DNA of 64,000 bases from Dipteronia dyeriana (lineage: Eukaryota; Streptophyta; Magnoliopsida; Sapindales; Sapindaceae): positions 3,753,001-3,817,000 of the forward strand of contig CM065299.1 of assembly GCA_032871835.1 (NCBI GenBank). Direction: 5' to 3'. The notes beneath the pieces are model-generated. The model did not search any database. It was not told where the DNA came from and saw only the letters and a program-made list of their open reading frames with translations. Position 1 is the first letter of the stretch. Each line of letters opens with the position of its first letter. The position numbers were made by a program, and so were the translations under genes. Shown here in pieces: positions 60,367 to 64,000 of the stretch.

Positions 60367-61142
60367 ACTATTTTTTAGGGATGATGGGTTTATGGCTGGG
60401 TGGCCTTCCCCACACCCCACCCAATTTATTTTTTGAAAATCCATCCCCTCATAAAACCCCTCCATAGATGGAGCGGGTTGGGGTACAACAGGGAGTGTTT
60501 TCCTTATCCCCACCCATTTACCAAATTTATATTTTTTTTATTATTAAAATAACAAATATCTAACCATTGAAATAATAAACTTGAAGAAAAAAAACCGTTG
60601 TTTTTAAACTTTAAATTTTAAAAGTTATTTGATAAAGAAACTTACTGTACGTCAAGTTATTTGAGAAAGAAACTTACTGTATATCCTCTTATGTTTGAGG
60701 TTGAAACTTGAACGATGAACTTCGAATTGTTTAAGGATTAAAAACTTAAAGTTACAGTTAACAGTTAGAGATTTTTTAATAGTATTTTGTATTGTTAATT
60801 TATATTAAATGACGGTGACAAGATGTAAATTTATAGTTAATATATATATTTAAAATTACATAGTTTAATTAAATAATATTTTAAACAGAACAGGATAGGG
60901 TGGAGTGGAGAGTCTAAAACTCATCCCCATCGTATACTCATTACATGTTAAACTATCTATTCCCATCCTCATATCATCCCCATCCCAAAAGTACAAATCC
61001 CCATGAATAATTTTGTTATCCTGCTATTTTTTGTTTTCTTTCCAAATTTCTAGGAATATAAATATTCAGCAAATAAATAATATTATTATATGTAAAACAT
61101 ATTCAGTCGTGGCCTCGTGGGTCGCCCAACCTCGCCGGGGCA
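60367..61142. repeat. Probable short hAT-like repeat, ends unclear
   Basis: 'ccccacacccc' and 'gggttggggtac' near 60410-60490 and 'catccccatccc' near 60925-60990 resemble subterminal motifs of hAT MITEs. No gene seen. Confidence 0.35.
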
Positions 61143-61291
61143 CCCCAAGCCTGATTGGATAAACATTTTAAAGAAGGCTCATTGGTCGGGCACTACTCGG
61201 GCCATACAAAAAAATTGCCCCAAGCCTGTTTGGATAAACATTTTAAAGAAGGCTCATTGGTCGGGCACTACTCGGGCCTTACAAAAAAATT
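61143..61291. repeat. 75-bp tandem duplication
   Basis: Two adjacent units (61143-61217 and 61218-61291) starting 'ccccaagcctg(a/t)ttggat' differ at only a few bases. 75 is a multiple of three, so the plus-strand frames run through both. Confidence 0.9.
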
Positions 61292-61746
61292 ACGGTCTGA
61301 ACATCTAGCCCAGTCGGATTTGAAATTTATGACCCGATCCGTTTGATAACTCTAATACTTTCCGCCACTTCTCAATTCCATTTACACACAAAAAAAATCT
61401 ATCGGAAAGAAATTCAAATTTGACAACACCAAGTCACCACTAAAAATTATTTTCATGTTCTAACATGCCACATCATTAGGAGCTGCTTGTACTGCCGTAT
61501 AAACTATGAGGGCGGAGCAAGCAGAAGCAGTACATAACAGTTAATTGGGTTTTAAACTGTGAAAATTACATTATAAATGTATCATATGATATTTAATATA
61601 ATACGAGCCACGGGTGGGTCAAAATGGGGGCAGATGTATATACAAAACTGTAACAACAAAAACTTGCTCCAATCTTAGGACAGAATCCGAACCCCATTCT
61701 GCATATAAAGTTTGTAAAAATTCCCCATTCTGAAATTTTAATTAAC
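61292..61746. other. Intergenic and 3' UTR of the helicase gene
   Basis: No gene. The part next to 61747 is the likely 3' UTR of the minus-strand helicase. Confidence 0.5.
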
Positions 61747-63822
61747 TTAGGTAATAAATAGAAATCTCAAGTCTGCCTCTGTCAATTTCCCCAGAGCATC
61801 TGAACTTCCACCGACGGTCCTACGAAAGAAAAGGAACACAAAAAATTGTACGATAGAATCGCTTGATGGTTCAAACTTCAAACCCATCAAATTTGAAATG
61901 AATAAAAGCTGGTAAATGAATAAGGCTTTTACCCTTCAAACACTAATTCCTTCTTTTCTTGCAGCTTCAAAATCCTTTCCTCAATTGTGTTCTCAATAAC
62001 AAATCTCACGATCCTACAAAGCACAGAAGACAATGTCAGTGCCCTAAAAGAAAATAAGTAAATGGATTATGTTTTTATAGAGCTTGGCGGCACCTGATTG
62101 GCTTATACTGCCCTATTCGGTGAATTCTGTCCTGAGCTTGTTGTTCCACGGCTGGGTTCCACCAAGGATCCATCAGAAAAACCTATAGAGGAACAAACAC
62201 AAAGTCAAAAAATTCGGGGAAGCTCAATCACAGTCCCTAAGGAAATAGAAAAGATGTTAAAGATAAAGGGCTTCTTCAAATTAAAGTGGTTTGGCCAAAG
62301 TAGAGCTGTACGAGGGCAGAGAGAGAACATGAACATGAGTGACGCTTGACAATTGATTTTGCAATCATGGGTAATGCTTTAAAAATCCAGTCATGGATTC
62401 TTAATTGGGATCCTATTATAAACCATAAGAGAAGATATTACTCACATGTGATGCCACTGTAAGATTGAGTGCAACACCTCCAGCTTTCAGGCTGATCAGG
62501 AAAATCTTGCAATCTGGATCCTCAGTAAATTTCTTAATAGCAGCATCTCTTGCAGATATGGTCATACTTCCCACTAATTGAACACAATTTATGCCAGACT
62601 GCAAACAGTTTTTTATTACATCGGCATGATGATTTTCTTTTTATTTAATGAGCAAAAGACAGCTTTTTGTTACCTTGTGAAGGGAGTAATTTATGAGATC
62701 CAAGAATGATGTGAACTGGCTGAAAACGATTCCCTTAGCAGAACCATCTCTCTCAACCATGAACCTAATTTCTTCTCTCTACAGCAAAAAGTCACTTTGC
62801 TTTAATGAAAAAGACAGATAATTGTAAACATGTGACATTGCAGAACAAATCAAAAGAACATTTTTTTTTTACGTGCTCTCAACAAAACTGATCAACTTTG
62901 GTTTGCTGAGCACCTTAACAGAGACAAACTCTCCCATTTATCATATCAAATGCTCCCCATCCAGAACAAACCATTTCAACTAGGGGTATGATATAATCAT
63001 AATTTACCTACACATAACATCTTGCTATGTATGACTTTGTTGTTCTCTAATCGCACAGCAAACGGTCTGTCAGTTAAATGGGTGCTCATTTTACAATAAC
63101 TTTCAAAAAGCTTGCCTTTATTTCATACATTATCAATAAGTAAAATAATATCTGGAAAAATGAAAAAATAAGCCAGTTTGAATAACACTTACCAGAGCCT
63201 CTATCTTTGTGCTTGTCTGAAAATCATCCAGTTGTATTCTGTTTAGAATACTAGAGGATTTGAACCCCTTAATGGTTGTTTTACTAGTCAGATCTCCAGC
63301 ACCCGCATTGGTAGTAAAATCTACAGTAAGTGGAACTGAACATGTAGGGCATTTGGTTTTGCTTTCTAAAGCAGAGGTGTCAAACAAACAAGCCTTACAA
63401 AAGGCATGTGCACAGTTTGTAACCTGTAACCAAACAAAAAAAAAATGAGAAGAATCAACTAGATACTAGGCTCAAAATGGTTACAAGAAACAAAGTTACG
63501 GACTCCCAAAAAGCAAGCAACAGTTTCAAAATTTCTCCCTTGGAATTGAAACCAGAGGGCATTATTGTGATAAGCGTAGATTCAAGTACTAGACAACAAA
63601 GAGAAAGTGCTAAACTCATTTCATGCAGTATAGGATAAGACATTATGGCACTGGTCAATGTCTCACTTTTGACTATAAAGAAAAAGGATGGCTCACCACA
63701 GGATCATCAGCCAAGTCACCGCAAACACCGCATACTTGTTGAACATCTTCAGTTTCACTCTCAATCGCACCTCTTAAAGCAGCAGTCCTAGAATATACTA
63801 CAAGATAAGGATGGTCAACTGC
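61747..63822 (-). CDS. RAD16-like SNF2 helicase with RING finger (3' part, runs off the window)
   Basis: Yeast Rad16 acts in nucleotide excision repair of non-transcribed DNA. This is the C-terminal 285 residues of a plant homologue. Exons on the minus strand: 63697-63822, 63193-63423, 62674-62778, 62446-62598, 62094-62182, 61933-62013, 61747-61819. All join in frame with GT/AG introns. The first reads [21 protein letters not shown]3HC4 RING ([19 protein letters not shown]) spans exons one and two and would bind an E2 ubiquitin enzyme. Helicase motifs follow: [13 protein letters not shown] (IV), [10 protein letters not shown] (V) and [16 protein letters not shown] (VI). The end is FLFIT, stop. 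The RING between the two helicase halves is the Rad5/Rad16 arrangement. 63823-64000 appears to be intron; the ATPase half lies beyond the window. Confidence 0.92.
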
Positions 63823-64000
63823 CTGCAATTTTACAAAAAAAGGATATAAGAAGCATCAAGAAAAAATGCCTAAAGTTCTAAAATATCATTTTGAGGTTTT
63901 CTGTTAAATAAAATACCTCTTGATGACTGCTTCACAGTATCGAAGCTATAACTAAAAAACAACAGGCTGAGCACAAATACGACCAAACTAAAAAACATTC

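Noticed and set aside
63900..64000. Possible further helicase exon at the right edge
   Set aside because: The minus-strand reading (DTVKQSSR) does not resemble the expected helicase sequence before AVDHPYL, so it is treated as intron.

Overview
This window is nuclear DNA from a flowering plant, most likely a eudicot. It is AT-rich, with intron-split genes using GT/AG borders, and the genes are separated by nested plant transposable elements. I recognise four ordinary genes, three of them complete. They are an SLAC1-type anion channel (minus, 22796-24176), a BAP31-like ER protein (minus, 47538-49714), the mitochondrial 2-oxoglutarate dehydrogenase E2 subunit (plus, 14 exons, 53163-58084), and the 3' half of a RAD16-like SNF2 helicase with a RING finger (minus, 61747-63822, running off the right edge). 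They do not form a pathway or cluster; they are unrelated housekeeping or transport genes.

Region by region: 1-4690 holds a decayed Ulp1/DUF1985-like element joined to the gag/protease half of a decayed reverse-transcribing element that looks caulimovirid-like (minus). 5060-7946 is a truncated, dead duplicate of the BAP31 gene. 9346-16816 is an Ac-like hAT transposon with 8-bp target duplications. A gag-only LTR retrotransposon (9362-11940) and a short hAT element (14057-14852) have inserted into it. 16945-19957 is a gag-only Copia element (minus), followed by a TTA-flanked MITE and a Mutator-like element carrying a 21-bp minisatellite. 24686-28378 is a 5'-truncated L1-type LINE with a perfect long target duplication. 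30094-36841 is a Mutator transposase gene (minus) split by a 3.5-kb insertion that itself contains a MITE.

37307-38179 is a short Mutator-like element with a GC-rich core and a 9-bp target duplication, inside an older Harbinger-like MITE. An opposite-strand relative lies at about 58826-60366. 38662-39817 is a complete TTA-flanked MITE with a very AT-rich core. 41331-42145 and 45906-46810 are two long palindromic foldback elements. 42742-43001 is a tRNA-derived SINE with a 17-bp target duplication.

I found no operon, defence system, CRISPR array or rRNA/tRNA gene. The most interesting structures are the nested hAT/LTR/MITE insertion, the two internally deleted gag-only LTR elements, the Pack-MULE-like pair, the near-complete palindromes and the BAP31 duplication. 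Exon coordinates come from hand-read splice sites and protein continuity, not from transcripts.
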